DNA of 64,000 nucleotides, from NCBI GenBank assembly GCA_949126835.1, contig OX421508.1:12087994-12151993 (forward strand). Direction: 5' to 3'. The translations under genes were made by a program, and so were the position numbers. How positions within the stretch are numbered: position 1 is the first letter of the stretch; every line of letters starts with the position of its first letter. This DNA is from Anisus vortex. Its lineage: Eukaryota; Mollusca; Gastropoda; Planorbidae. Below, in pieces: positions 10,933 through 23,220 of this stretch. Under the pieces are notes generated by a model. It made no database searches and was not told the origin of the DNA. It saw only the letters and a list, made by a program, of their open reading frames with translations.

Positions 10933-12655
10933 AAACACACGGTAATTTTATGTATTGATAACTTAAATTAGTAGAGTACATGAAGTTGCATAAGCTTATA
11001 GCAGACGAAACGTGAAGCAGTTTGACACTTAACAATAAAATAATGCTAATCAAATAATTATATTAAATATAAAAATATTATCCAACTATCCAATAACAAT
11101 CGTAACAATACAATATGAATTAACTCTATATATTTGAATCTAGTATTTAACTCACGTAAAAAGAAGACATGCTTTGGGCCTACCTTTGGACCAAATTAAA
11201 TTGATCATAGGGCAGTTGAAGCAGCGTTTAGGCCCCTACCTTTAAAGGACGATATAGTTCTTTTATCAATTGAAAAACGTTATAAACGATAGACTGTCCA
11301 TTTTAGAAAGAGATGTATTATCTTTCTGTTCTTATAGAGTCAGTCGATGACGCATTCTTCCTTCCAAATCTTGCAGTCAATTTCGGGATATGAAGGGGCG
11401 ACAACGAAGGCCACTAACCACAATATCCTAGTTTATTTATTTATTACTTATTACTAATTGAATCGCTCGTTTTTTTCTTTTTTTTTAGTACTCCTACTGG
11501 TAACTAAATAACTGATTATATATAAGCTACTTAATGGAAAAAGCTAACAACTATTTAATTATTAAGTCATCAGCTAGAAAGGGAAGGAACTCTTGTGAAG
11601 AAACTTGTTTAATATTAATTATTAATAGCAATAATCAAACCTTCGTTTAAAAATAAAATATGTCTAAACTGAAAATCAGATTTTAAAACTCATGCTTTTT
11701 ATAAATTGTGTACTCTAGGTAGCCTACTAACGATTTAACTTACACTTACACCATTGATTTAAAACTGGGCCAGTAGAGCAGGCCATGAGTTTGATTTACA
11801 TGTACCGTATTTGTATAGAGACTATATGAAACGCCTGTCGTTGTGTTTGTTGTATATAGTGGGCTAATGTCAGCTGACTGCACCAATCTGTACAATCATA
11901 AAATAATGTAAACTTGGACGACACCTGCACTAGTCGCTTGCGCCCTACTTTACAATCATCGTTTAACATAAACACACACACAAAACAGGCATAAATAAAG
12001 CACAGCTAAATACAAAAACACACCTATATACACATAGACATGCATGCATTATCATATCAATGTCTGTTTTTCTAATTTGTTAAGAAATGTTATTGTATAG
12101 CTTCTGGTTCTGATGGCATTAGTAAACTAATTTTTTTTATTGTAATATAACTTTGTGCAATTAAAGAAGTGTAGAACAATCAGAACATATTGTCTCTAAC
12201 TGAAGATAAAGAGGAAAAAAAAAACTATAAAAAAAGAATTGTCATATTCTGACTTTATTCACAGGAAACTTTATTGTATGTAATGACAAAAAATGTATGT
12301 AGATAATTCAATCAAGTAAACAAGAAAATCAAAATACAAGAATAGGCCTAGTTAATATTAAATAATTTTCTATACATACCCGGTACATTTGTAGATAATT
12401 CAATCAAGTGAACAATATAACCCAATTACAAGAATAGTAAATATACATAGAGTCATAGAGCATGAACATAGGCTTAGGTCCAGAGTCTAAACTCACTCTA
12501 ACTCTAAGCGAAGGTCAGACGCTAATGTCTGTTCCTCTCTCTGCAACTTGCAGTGCAAGACCCTAAATTAGACCGTCTAAGAACAACAACTCTAAAAGTT
12601 AACAATTGTTTTAACAATAAAACATGGGAGGGCAGATAGATGAACAATTACATTG
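10930..12655. other. Gene-free stretch
   Basis: No coding signal. Two imperfect direct copies of about 50 bp, each opening GTAGATAATTCAATCAAGT, lie at about 12297 and 12390. Confidence 0.45.
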
Positions 12656-12739
12656 GTTAAAACATCCCATTAGCCCTATACTTCTGATCGACAGCAAGGA
12701 GTTGTGCAAAAGGAAGGGTTGGGAGTGGAGAGTTTACAA

Positions 12740-12912
12740 CACATTGACTTTTAAGTTTACATTTACAAACGGTCCTTCTAGATAGAAGATTATTACGTCC
12801 ACTAGGCCCAAAACTCCTCCTGGGCGTCAGGGATTGGTCAGCGGCAGAGCCAGAACCCGGGCCGTTTTGTTGACAGTCCATTGAACTGACCGCAGGACCA
12901 GCAGCCGGCCTT
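12740..12912 (-). mobile_element. tRNA-derived SINE, minus-strand copy
   Basis: On the minus strand it opens GCCGGCTGCTGGTCCTGCGG (A-box-like) and then has CCCGGGTTCTGGC (B-box-like). It is followed by a body with AGTTTTGGGCCTAGTG and ATAATCTTCT. The head and body match the plus-strand copy at 29086, so the two define one SINE family. Head decay means it is unlikely to be transcribed. Confidence 0.75.
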
Positions 12913-13329
12913 ACTTAATTGAAAGTGAAAGTCTCAGGGGGGGGGGGAGGGGGAGTTGAGGGAGAAAGGGCTGCGCAGACAACGGCTAAGTAAGATATCC
13001 GAAATTCTTTTTATAGGTTAATCTCACTTGTGTATCACGTGATGTAAACAAATTTCAGGCGGATGGCAAATCCTATTGTGACATTGTCGATAATTTCGAG
13101 GCGTTCATGACATTAACAACATTCACACTGAGTTTTAAGCTTAAAATCAGTACTACCTAAAAATCATTACCGGTGGCTTATTGTCCGATTAAAACCTTGT
13201 TTAAATTGGCATGTAGGACAAGTAATACTTGCAATAAAGTTTCTTATAAAGAGTCTTTAGATGCAGTTAGTAAACGAAGATAAATTGACTTTGATTAGTT
13301 TGATAAATGGAGTAGATCCATAATTCCAT

Positions 13330-14671
13330 ATGAATCATATCAATATGAGAACAACGTGTGGTCCACTGACGTTGTCCATTTACCAACAATTGAACAAGAA
13401 GACATATGAATATCTTATCTATAAAGTAAGCTTTTACACTCATCAGCAATTTAAAGCATCGAAGCAGCTTGGAGCTCATAATCAACTAACCTCAGTCTGG
13501 GTGAAAGGTATAATGAGCCACAAACCCAAAAGCAGGGAAAACATTATCATTATCTCTGAGGTAAGTTTATTTAAATATAATAATATTTAATATATTATTA
13601 AATATTATAGTATTTTCATTCTAAATGAAATGAGGATTTGTGTGTGTAGTAATTTTATAAGACTTAAGTTAAGACCTATTGAAATGCACATGTCACATAG
13701 ACATATTATAGGCCTATAATATTATATTTTTTATGACATAATTTATGTGCATTATAATTCTGATTAGGTCTACAATTCTACATGATGTACTTGACATGCA
13801 TTTATAAAAGCATGATAGAGGATAGACCTTATAAAGTATATATATCTTTATGTTATATAAAGAATTTATAGTATTTTTTATAGGCCTAGACTTTTATTTA
13901 ACATTTTTTTTAAAGTTTTTATAAGAATAAAGATTAGGCATGTAAATGTAATGTAAATATTAAATAGACTTTAATATTATTTTAGGCCTAGAAAACTATA
14001 GGCCTACTATATCAGTTTGTTATATAGGCCCATTATACTAATATAATATTATTTGTATAGTGCTGCCAACAAACATAATTTAAGCTAAGATCGCATTTAA
14101 CATACAACTAAGAACACACACATATATATAAATCTCTAGGGCTCAAGGCTAAGATAAATAAAATTAAATTATGATTTAAATTTAATAATATTTATTTATT
14201 TATATAAAGGTACGTTTTGAGTACCGGTATTGTGACATTGAATTGTAGGCTTATATATTTTAGGATCATGTAATAAAAGGAGTGTATTTGTTTCTTTTTT
14301 TTTTTAAGGTTCACCATTCCCAGTCACTTACCGTGAAAAACCCTTGAAGCCTTGGGTAATATCTCAGTAGGATGGAACTATTAAATTGTCACTGCACATT
14401 GTGACTGCATGCTGGTCTAGCAGATGTGAAATATGCTTACCAAGGACAGCGTATAGTCCTTTGGGACCTATCAATATCAAGATCCCAACAAGAACACATT
14501 AACTATGAAGTGATTGAATCCATAAAAAATGGTGTCTACCTATCTACCAAATATGAATCTGCTATGCGTGTGTTCCCAATAAATTCCAAATACTACATGT
14601 TATTATTTTCTCAAATTGCCCACCAGACCTTAGTAAACTGTCTTACGACAGATAGGATGTGCGAAAAATAG
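13330..14671 (+). pseudogene. SWIM-finger protein relic, two exons
   Basis: Exon 1 (13330-13560) encodes ...QLGAHNQLTSVWVKGIMSHK ... IIIISE. It ends at a perfect donor GAG|GTAAGT and joins an acceptor at 14308 (pyrimidine tract, AAG|GTTCACC) to give IISE-VHHSQSL. This matches the remembered pattern (LEAYN..VSGWV ... VRHSQ) that precedes a SWIM zinc finger in transposon-linked YqaJ proteins. Exon 2 then breaks: a TGA follows KNP, and frame changes scatter the KPW, DGTIK and CxC...HAGLAD pieces expected of the finger. A short open frame at 14426-14671 follows. It is clearly inactive. Confidence 0.5.
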
Positions 14672-15167
14672 GACTAGAACACACAACCTATGATGATACA
14701 CCAGTGATCTTTAACCCGAAAGCAATACAAGATGAACAACAACAAGAACAAGACATTAATGACATTTTTAATAAAATAACAAACAAAAGTTGTGGTTTTG
14801 ATTTTTCTGATTTAATTAACTTTGAAAATTAAACTTTTATAATTTAACAAAGCGTTTTTCAATTGGTTGTCATCGTTGGCTGTACGTTTGAATGTAGAGC
14901 ACAAGTTATTGATAGGTTGTCCCTTGTCTTCGTTTTGCAAATTTCATAAAATAGTGAATTCTATACATCAGACAGTCTGCTTCTCCTGATATTCCATACC
15001 TAAGCAACATCTGGTATTCGTTAACCGAAGGGTGGGCAGTATCAATGTAAGATATATCAAACCACATAGGCTTATTAAATAGATCCCCAGTAATGCCAAA
15101 AGGCAAGTTAAATCGCAAAAGCACAAACACAAGATTCAAGGCTTGAAACGGTCTGTATTACTACCTT

Positions 15168-16075
15168 TTAATTCATACCCCATACCGTATCAATAGTTGG
15201 GTCCCAATCAGGATTGTGTTCTTGAACCAAAGTAGCAGGTTTTCCTAGAGGAAAAAAAACAAACCACATTAATTAATTAATATAGTAGGCCTATTGATGA
15301 GGATTATAATATAAATAACACATGGCTCTCTCAGACAAAAAGGTTCCCGACCCCTGATATAACACAACAAAAACAAGGACAAAAAAAATATAAATATATA
15401 ATTGTTAAATATAAATATAATTGTTAAATATAAATATAATTGTTAGGCCTATATATAAATAAAAATGTGTCATGATTTTATAATTTAATTATTGTGTTAA
15501 ACTGGATTGTTTGAATTAAAAAGCTTTGTAGCAAATCTTAAAGATAAAACAACTAAATTTTGTTTACATGTTCATATAGAATCTAGTAATATAGGGCCTA
15601 GTAGGCCTATAGGCTACTATACTATAGCCATAGCATAATAAAAGTTGTCTAGTCATTAAGCATATAATTTATAAGTGTCAGAGCGGATCAAAATATAATT
15701 ACCCTAGGCCTAGACAGTACTAGTACTAGTAGGCTACTGGACTACAATCGACTGCATTATCAAAAACTACCCTCACGACACTGAGACTAACTGACTCGGT
15801 AGGCCTACATTCCTACATACTAGTAACATACCTACCTACCTTTATTTCATGCATCTAGAATATAAATGTGATTAAAGTAAACTTAAGCATAATATAGTCA
15901 AAATATTCCTTAAAAAAAAAGACTTACCTGAAATGAAATGTTTTGAACACACGCAGGTCCAACATTTGACATTCTCGTGTGTAGGCCTAATGGTTTTTCT
16001 GTGTATATTTCTTAGCCAAAGTCGTCGGCGTCTTATACTTTTATTTAATTCCAAAACACTACTACATTTGTCCAT
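15168..16075 (-). pseudogene. THAP-type domain relic, two exons
   Basis: On the minus strand exon 1 (15928-16075) reads RRRRLWLRNIHRK ... VCSKHFIS, the second half of a THAP finger (Trp in the helix, Cys-x2-His pair). It ends at a consensus donor CAG|GTAAGT. Exon 2 (15168-15244) starts after TTTCCTCTAG and reads GKPATLVQEHNPDWDPTID, then VWGMN and a stop. The spliced junction HFIS-GKPA is exactly the phrase seen downstream of such fingers. The first cysteine pair is missing (MDKCSSVLELNKS replaces it) and no transposase follows, so this is a remnant of the enclosing element. Confidence 0.6.
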
Positions 16076-16292
16076 TATTATTGCTGGTATGTGAAAAAAG
16101 GAAATATCATTTCCTCTTTTAAATCTGTTGGCACAGCCTTTAATACAACAAGTCTAAACCATGATTTAATACAATAAGTAATAGTATGACTATCTAAATC
16201 TAAGCTTTCTCAGCAGTACTGAAATCGAAAGTAAGTTTTTGCCATCCGTCATGGCGGTACACAAGAATTGATGACGTCAATGAGATTAACCT

Positions 16293-17164
16293 ATACAGGG
16301 ATAGTTTCACGGTCAAGGATCGTGCAATATATTTTCATAGACATACCTTTAGGGGGAGGGGTATATATACAAGATCATCCCTTAGTTGAAATTTGTCATT
16401 GAACATACATTATATATGTTATTAACGAAATAAATGCAGTATAAGTGGATATATAATGTCATGCATCAAATAACATCAATTTAAACAGGCACAATGAATA
16501 TTTAATAAGTGACAGTAGCTTAGCATCATACAAATACATTCATTCACTCTAGCTCTTAGTTGTACAGATAACCAGAGTCAGATATTGGCTTCTAGTAAGT
16601 TCTAGTCTAGCTTAATGCTAGTCAAGCCGAAATTATTCTATCTTATTAAGTATAATTAAGGGGTCTTTTGTCAGAACATGGCAATGATATATTAAAAAAT
16701 AAAAGGCATATCATATATTTTGTGCATTTGTTTATTTATCAGATTATTCATTGCAAATAATCGTGTACTATATTATATTACATTCTTCATTAAAAGCCTT
16801 TTCATTTAACAGTATGAGAACATAGACAAAGGTCACAAGAATAACATTTGATGATTCTATACAAAACAGTCTAGTCTCATACTGATTTAGTATCATCTAT
16901 ATAGTTTTAACTTAAACAATGATATAAATATTGTTTTAATTTAAGATAACCTTTGAATTTGAATGTTCAGTGTGACCGAATTGAATACCGGTATAGAATC
17001 ATGAATGTTTGAGTTTGAAAAATATTTTGTAAAAGCAATCCCTTCAAAATCTACCCGTTGTCCTGCATAGAACCGCTGAATCCAGGTTGTTAACCATCGA
17101 GAAGATAATAATACTTGCTGAACTTATTTCAAAATACTTATATCTGCTCCAGTATCAAGGAGTG
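16293..17164. other. No gene seen downstream of the kelch-like gene
   Basis: AT-rich; no exon or bounded repeat was recognised. Confidence 0.45.
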
Positions 17165-17181
17165 AGTTTCTAAATCAAAGA

Positions 17182-17187
17182 TTTATT
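17182..17187 (-). terminator. Poly(A) signal of the kelch-like gene
   Basis: TTTATT on the plus strand is AATAAA on the minus strand, 64 bases beyond the stop codon. It is the first such hexamer downstream. Confidence 0.6.
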
Positions 17188-17250
17188 GTATATTGGGACA
17201 TATATTTTAATGTTGTTTGTATTGTCTTTCTAAGTTGCAAACACATGGTT

Positions 17251-19182
17251 TTATGCCTGCTCTTCATTTGTTCTCTCCAGTAAAAATGGTATAGACATCG
17301 AGCTTTGGATAGATGTGCTTGATGTATGTGCCTGGTAATGAATTGTCCTGAAAACACCTGGTAAGGTTTTTTGCAAAGTTAAATCATTATGTAGGTCTTC
17401 GGTCTTTGCTGCTTGGATGTAAAGCACATCCATAAAAGTAGCAACGCCATATGGTAGCCAGTTACAGCTCCAGAGCTTGACCACAAATTCAAAATCGATC
17501 ACTTTTGACTGTGACTTGACCACTTTCCACAGATTTCCATTTGATTGCAAGAGATAAGTGAAATGTTCATAGATAAAACTAGTCATCCATTGGGCTGGAC
17601 CTTCAAGATTGTTTAATTGTGTCCAGGTGTTTTCTGACGTATCAAAACACTGAACAATTGTTTTGTCTGCATTTATATCAGTTGAAGCATGAAAAACAAG
17701 AATACATTGCTCATAGGGCATCGCATGACAAATAGCTGTACGCTCAGGTAAACCGGGCATTTCTGTAAGTACGTATGAGTCTGTGTCCAACTTCCACATT
17801 TTCATTTCATCTGCTGACAAAATATATATGAAAGACCCAAGCACAGCAACAGAAAAAGTTTCTGAGCTCAAGAACAAGGAAATATTAATCTCTGACCAGG
17901 TGTCCATCTTAAGCAGATTTATAGAAATTTGTAATACATTCTCTTGCTCTTCTCTGGTTAACTTACTGCGTATCGCATACAATTTTTTATCTGTCGCAGC
18001 AAGTTTCACTTCTGTAACGTCTGTCAAACTTGGAAGTATAAACCATTTATTTTTTGCAAATATGTAAAACTGAAATTTGGCTTCACTTCCGATTTTATGG
18101 GCTACTACAAGACAATGTTTGAACTTACTGTTATTTCTATGAATAGCCCTAATTGGCCAATGTCCATTTATTTTGTCCACCTGAAGCTGATACAATAAGG
18201 CCTCACTGACAATATCTTTGGCCTCCATGTTATATCTAACTAGTGTATGAGTGGCCAGCATTTTTAAACACTCTCGACTGGCTAGGTATATTCTTGTATT
18301 TGATAACAAAATTGTTAGATTTTTACTTCTTACGTCATTTGTGGTTATTTTTTCGAGATACTGGTTTCTGTCATTAATGTCTGTTTGAACACTTTTGTCA
18401 AGATAATTGCTGAAAGTAGTTATGTCATTGTTGTCATTTGCATGACAAATTTTACTCTTTTTTCTACATGGTTCGGCACCATTTCCAACACCATTTTCTT
18501 CAATTTGATCTTTTTTTTCAAGGATTGCTTTACCACCTTCATTTACACTTAAAGACTGTATTTCATTCTGACTTTCTTCAATGAGAGAAAACTCTGCCCA
18601 TTTCACAATGGCACGAATAACGTCATCTTCTGAGTTTGTTACTAGATTTTGACTTTTTATTAAGTTTTTTACCTGAGAAATGGGAATTTCAAGGAAATAA
18701 CTTGTCCCAAAGAAATGATTACAATTTTTTTTTATAAAAGCCCACACTTTCTCTTGAGCAATTTCGGACTCAAAAGCTTTACATGTCTGCAAATATACAA
18801 GATAATTCTCTACAGACAAAGTTTCTATGACAAAATTCTCACATTCTGACACCATGAAATGTATCTGTAACTGACGAGCGGCTCTCCAGATGTCAAGTAC
18901 ATTGTCATTTGTCAATACTTTGTGACCAGTGTACATGCTTTCCAATAACAACTCAAATATTTCGCTGGAGATGTCATATATTGTAGCACATTTTTGTTCA
19001 GTTTCTTGCGTTTGGGACCTAAAAAGTTCTTTGAAAAAATCGGAACATGATGCCAGTATCAGCTGATGACATCCAAACTGAACAGCGCCAATTTTGACAG
19101 TAAAATCTTGAAATTCTTCACATTTCCAGAACTGTGATAAGCCTCGGACAATACCATGGGCTACTTCCAGTTTTACAGCCAT
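17251..19182 (-). CDS. BTB-BACK-kelch-like protein, intact
   Basis: A 643-codon single open frame. Residues about 20-125 form a BTB/POZ domain (FQDFTVKIGAVQFGCHQLIL ... LLLESMYTG), used for dimerisation and cullin-3 binding in this family. Residues about 130-235 form a BACK domain (VENYLVYLQTCKAFES ... VIRAIVKWAEF). A low-complexity linker with a basic CRKKSK patch follows (about 238). Residues about 330-640 look like a beta-propeller but lack the usual double-glycine kelch signature, so substrate binding is uncertain. Length fits KLHL proteins. The start at 19182 is the first Met before the BTB. About 15 bases upstream, AACCTACAG looks like a splice acceptor, so a 5' UTR exon probably lies further right. 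The likely role is a substrate adaptor for cullin-3 ubiquitin ligase (family knowledge). It is the only long intact non-transposon gene here. A domesticated or lineage-specific paralogue is possible. Confidence 0.9.
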   Translation of the reverse strand: MAVKLEVAHGIVRGLSQFWKCEEFQDFTVKIGAVQFGCHQLILASCSDFFKELFRSQTQETEQKCATIYDISSEIFELLLESMYTGHKVLTNDNVLDIWRAARQLQIHFMVSECENFVIETLSVENYLVYLQTCKAFESEIAQEKVWAFIKKNCNHFFGTSYFLEIPISQVKNLIKSQNLVTNSEDDVIRAIVKWAEFSLIEESQNEIQSLSVNEGGKAILEKKDQIEENGVGNGAEPCRKKSKICHANDNNDITTFSNYLDKSVQTDINDRNQYLEKITTNDVRSKNLTILLSNTRIYLASRECLKMLATHTLVRYNMEAKDIVSEALLYQLQVDKINGHWPIRAIHRNNSKFKHCLVVAHKIGSEAKFQFYIFAKNKWFILPSLTDVTEVKLAATDKKLYAIRSKLTREEQENVLQISINLLKMDTWSEINISLFLSSETFSVAVLGSFIYILSADEMKMWKLDTDSYVLTEMPGLPERTAICHAMPYEQCILVFHASTDINADKTIVQCFDTSENTWTQLNNLEGPAQWMTSFIYEHFTYLLQSNGNLWKVVKSQSKVIDFEFVVKLWSCNWLPYGVATFMDVLYIQAAKTEDLHNDLTLQKTLPGVFRTIHYQAHTSSTSIQSSMSIPFLLERTNEEQA

Positions 19183-20362
19183 TTTATGTAGAACCTGTAG
19201 GTTAAATTTAATGATATTGTTACATATACAGTTAAACTCTTAATAATACAAACATATATAGACTACCTTGTGTTTAAATACAAGTAATTTTATCAGAAAT
19301 ATAATTTCAAATATTAGGATAATTTAAAAAAATTTTTGTGTTAAAATAATATTAAATATTTTATAGTGTAGAATATTGTTAGCATGATGTAAGCATTTAG
19401 TTAGCCAGAGATTAATTAGTCCAATCTATTAGTAATTTTTCCCTCTTATTTTATTTCCATAGTTTAGTATAAATGACCATAGTTTTGGTGAACCGGTATT
19501 CCAGTCAAGCGAATCAGTTATCATCCGTAGCTCTATCGATTTTGTCAGGTATGGGAGATTATAAAGGTTCGGCTGACACAATTACCCTTGGTTGTTTAAG
19601 GTGCCACCTAAAGTGTCTGTGGTTGGCAATTCTTTTTTGTGTTGATATAAACAATATCACAGTGCTTGCTTTAGAGAAATGAGAAAAGATTTATCAAGAT
19701 GGAGGGTAGAGAGTAAGACAAGCTATCTTTAATCTGACCCAATTAAAATATATACCATCTTGGAACTACTTCTAATAGATTTCTACTCCAATTTACATTT
19801 TGAATACTTCTGTTTTACACACGCTTACATAAAAAATGAGCAGGACTTGGACTTAGGCATTTACAGATCGGACTCATGTGATTAGATTCTTAAAATCGGA
19901 CTAATAATTTCCTATTTTATTTTAATATAAAATATATATGAATACTGACAGTAGTCAGGAAAACATTACAATTGTAATCTATGGTAAAAAAAAATGAAAG
20001 GAACCTGGCGTGAGTTAAATTTGAACTGCATGCCGTCAAAATGACCTGCACTTCTCCCTTATAAAAAATAATATTATAGGCCTATATATCTACACATTAA
20101 GTACACATAAAGAGATTTTAGATGCGTATTAAAATAAAATAATTATCACTGCGTGAAATTCCCCACATTTATTTATCGATATTAATTAATGCTGGTCTTA
20201 CTTTCATTTTGTATGCTGAACAGAAACTATGTTTATTTTAAAATTCGATAAAAAAAAATTGTGATTTTACTTAATATATAGGTTTTTTTTAATTCATAAT
20301 ATGTTTTATAGATATATAAAATAATTTAAATAATTTACCAGTGTTACAATAGTTAACTAAAT
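19183..20362. other. Upstream region of the kelch-like gene
   Basis: Apart from the probable splice acceptor next to the start codon, no exon or promoter is clear. A plus frame at 19473-19682 has no recognisable domain and is probably chance. A dispersed repeat lies at 19890-20050. Confidence 0.4.
19890..20050 (+). repeat. Dispersed repeat, copy 1
   Basis: Shares about 150 bp with 24395-24540 in the same direction, including GTCAGGAAAACATTACAATT and CCTGGCGTGAGTTAAATTT. No ends or coding content are visible. Confidence 0.75.
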
Positions 20363-20370
20363 TTTCGAAA

Positions 20371-21869
20371 TAGAGACAGACCAAAATTCAGTTTTGGCCT
20401 CGAAAATAGGCAAAAAAACCTTTTTCGCCATGGTTTCGGCCGAAGTCAAAAGGTTAGTTTTGGGTTTGTTTACGGTTTCGGCTGAAACTGATATTGACTT
20501 TCGGCCATCAGCCGAATATCTATTTTAACTTTCAAAATGCTACACTATTGCTACATCTATTACTCTGCTTATTGATACTTTTATTTAGAAAAACTGTTGT
20601 GAATTAATATGTGTAAAGTAGGGATGTTAAACGAAAACTGGATTTCAGGAGAAAATCAGTCATAACAAACTGTGTCCCACGATTTATTTATCTTTTTATC
20701 TGAAGAAATATTTGTTAACCCTGTTTGATTAACACAAAACAATTCCTTAACATTATATTCCTTGCAAACAGTCGTTTGTCAGAGGCGACTTATAGTTGTT
20801 TTGTTTTTTTCAAATTCCCAATATTGCTTGTGAATTTTTGATACAAGCACATACAACAGCAAATGCAGATGTTAACGCTAGTCGTCGGCGCAGCCATTTC
20901 ATCTACGTATTCGAAAAGAAAAAAAACTGGAATTTCCCCACTGATGCTGAACGCTCATATAACAGACAAACAGACCGATAGACGTAAGGTTGTGAGATAC
21001 TTGGACTTCAAAAGGAGAGAGACATAGAGAGACAAAAAGAATGACATATTTAGTGTTTCACAATCCACAATCAGTTCAGTTTTATTAATTACATTAGTTG
21101 CCAATAATTTTATATTAGTAAAACTGACCCAACAATTTATTTAATGTAGACTGAAAAGCAACTTGGGCAATTAAAAAAACAACTTTGTAGCACATGTAAG
21201 GTTCTTTTCAAAAACGGTTAATTTTCTTGCCGGGCGTCTGTCAACCCTAGATACATGTGTCTGGGATTTTATTAATATTCTACAAATATAATGTGTGTAA
21301 CATATAGATCTAAGATCCACTGATTTATATTATAATTATAAAGGTTATATAATATTCATGACACTACAGCTTTTGACTTTTGCTAATCCAAAATCAACTT
21401 GTTTTTTTTACAAAGATTTCACAATGTTCTAAGGATCAATGGTCCTTCAATCCTTTTTTTAAATTATATTCAATGCAAATGTGTCTTTTCCAAACTATAA
21501 CTTACTTTGCCCGGGGCAGAAAGGGGGAAAAGAAAATGGGTAAAAAATCAGATATTTAGAACCGAAAATAGGTTTTGAGAAAAAAAAGGCTATTAACATC
21601 ACTAATGTGAAGTAGTAGACTGAAGTTAATAATAACGGACTTTTTAATCACCCCAAAGAATGGTTTACTCAAATAGAGTGCCCATTAACTAGTTAATGTG
21701 CAGTCTTTTGAATCATTTGTTTCTCATTTTCCTGTTTATTTTTCGGTTTCGGGCGAAGTTGTAGTTAAACTTTTGGTTTCGCCCTCGGATTCGTCTGAAA
21801 GTCAATGTAATATTCAGTATGGTTTCGTTTTTTGACCAAAACTAAAAATTTGGTTTCGGTCAGTCTCTA
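20371..21869. mobile_element. hAT-like non-autonomous element
   Basis: The ends TAGAGACAGACC and GGTCAGTCTCTA are inverted, and the terminal 100-150 bp on both sides share GGTTTCGG-rich sequence in opposite orientation. The flanking octamers TTTCGAAA and GTTAGAAA agree at six of eight positions, which fits a decayed 8-bp duplication. The roughly 1.5-kb interior has no transposase. Confidence 0.55.
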
Positions 21870-21888
21870 GTTAGAAAACTAATTAACA

Positions 21889-22335
21889 TCTATATATATA
21901 AAAAGACAGTGTTAATCACTGTTAAGCACCGCGAGGATCCCCATTGGTCAATTAGAAAACACGTGTGTCACTGACCTATCTAGGCCTAGCCCAATATACC
22001 GTCTAATAATTTTTCACATCGGACATGTGTCTTTGATAGCTCAGTGGTAAACGTAGTGGACTGCTATACGGGCGACCAGGGTTTGATGCTCCAGTTAGAC
22101 TATACTTCTTTTTTTCGACAATTAATTTTTCAAACTTTTAAAAACAAAAGACATTGTAAATCTATAGGCAATATAGATTTTGTTAAATAAAAATATTTGA
22201 CTATTTTTTTTACCCTATTACAATATTTATTTACTTTCCTAAAAGTATTCAGTAAGTGTAGTTTATAAATTTGTTATCTGCACCCCAGACAGTCCTTTTT
22301 ATTTTCACCCGGGCAACGCCGGGCAATGTAGCTTG
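21889..22335 (+). mobile_element. Helitron-like non-autonomous element
   Basis: It starts TCTATATATATAAAAAGA right after an A and ends with a GC-rich hairpin CCCGGGCAACGCCGGG (22308-22323), then AATGTAGCTTG followed by T. A 5' TC, a 3' hairpin about 10 bases before a CTRR-like end, and insertion between A and T are Helitron features, although CTTG deviates from CTRR. No Rep/helicase is present. It carries a tRNA-like segment (22029-22100). Confidence 0.55.
22029..22100 (+). other. tRNA-like pseudogene inside the Helitron-like element
   Basis: A 72-base segment with GATAGCTCAGTGGTAAACG (A-box/D-arm-like) and AGGGTTTGATGCTCC (B-box/T-arm-like). Its first and last four bases pair (GTCT/AGAC). 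The T stem and anticodon stem are mismatched, so it is not expected to be a working tRNA. Confidence 0.45.
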
Positions 22336-23220
22336 TATAATATATTATGACAGTGAAAACCTGTGGTATAGTTAAAGTATAGTAAATAATAGAATTTAAA
22401 AGTGATGTCTTCTAACGTCTAGATTGCAATGCTATGGTATTGGTTAAAAGTGTTTTTTGTGGTTCATTGTTGCTTTAGCGAGATAGTAGGGCGTCTATGG
22501 CCTAAATTGTAAATAATTAAAAAAATTAATAAAAAAAATAAATTCAGTAAATATGGGACTATATATAACTTTATTAGGCTCTTGAAAAGTAACAGATACA
22601 TCATCAGTGTTATGCTTTACTCGACCAAGGCAGGTTTCATAATAAGGACTTCAAAAGTTCCCTTTTTAAAAAAAAAAATTAAGCTTTATTACTCAATTAT
22701 ATATCATTTAAAAGCCTAGAACTGAGGAATCCGAATATGAAGGTTAGAAAGTCAGACAACTTTCCAATGTTTAATAGTTAATAATTTAAGATCTGGAAAT
22801 TTCGTCTGTAGGATTTTTGCCGACGCTAAAAATACATGACACTAAACAGCTGCAAAATATTATTAAAACATACCATACAATATCGTTTTTTTTTTTAATG
22901 AAAAATAAACTTATAAAATGTTAAATATCATCATTTGTGTTGTGTTATTAATTTGACCAATAAACTAATACTTTTGAATCCTTAATTCTCATAGGCCAGA
23001 GGTTGCATAAAACTCGAATAAATAAACAAAATGGCCACCGTTTCATCCTTAAATGTTGTATTAGCAAAAAGCGTGGAGAGATATCTTTTATAAGTTTAAA
23101 CAATTACCGTTCCCGTAAATTTAGTTTTAAAACATTTAATAATATTGCTGTGTTAATTTAAATCGTAATTAAGAACTTGGAAATCCAAAATGAAATGCGT
23201 AAATAGTTTTACAGTAAATT

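Larger units (their letters stand above)
13015..16292. mobile_element. Decayed ISL2EU-like DNA transposon
   Basis: A 3.28-kb unit bounded by AGGTTAATCTCA at the left and its complement TGAGATTAACCT at the right, each next to AT (13013-13014, 16293-16294), consistent with a 2-bp AT duplication. Further inside both ends are related patches containing GGATGGCAAA. The interior holds two converging gene relics, a SWIM-like frame on the plus strand and a THAP-like frame on the minus strand. The known ISL2EU elements encode a THAP transposase and a second YqaJ-nuclease protein, which often carries a SWIM finger. The superfamily call is an inference from that pairing; no YqaJ core was identified. Confidence 0.55.

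Noticed and set aside
10838..11053. 71-codon minus frame with a YIYIYI tail
   Set aside because: Translation of the TA microsatellite.
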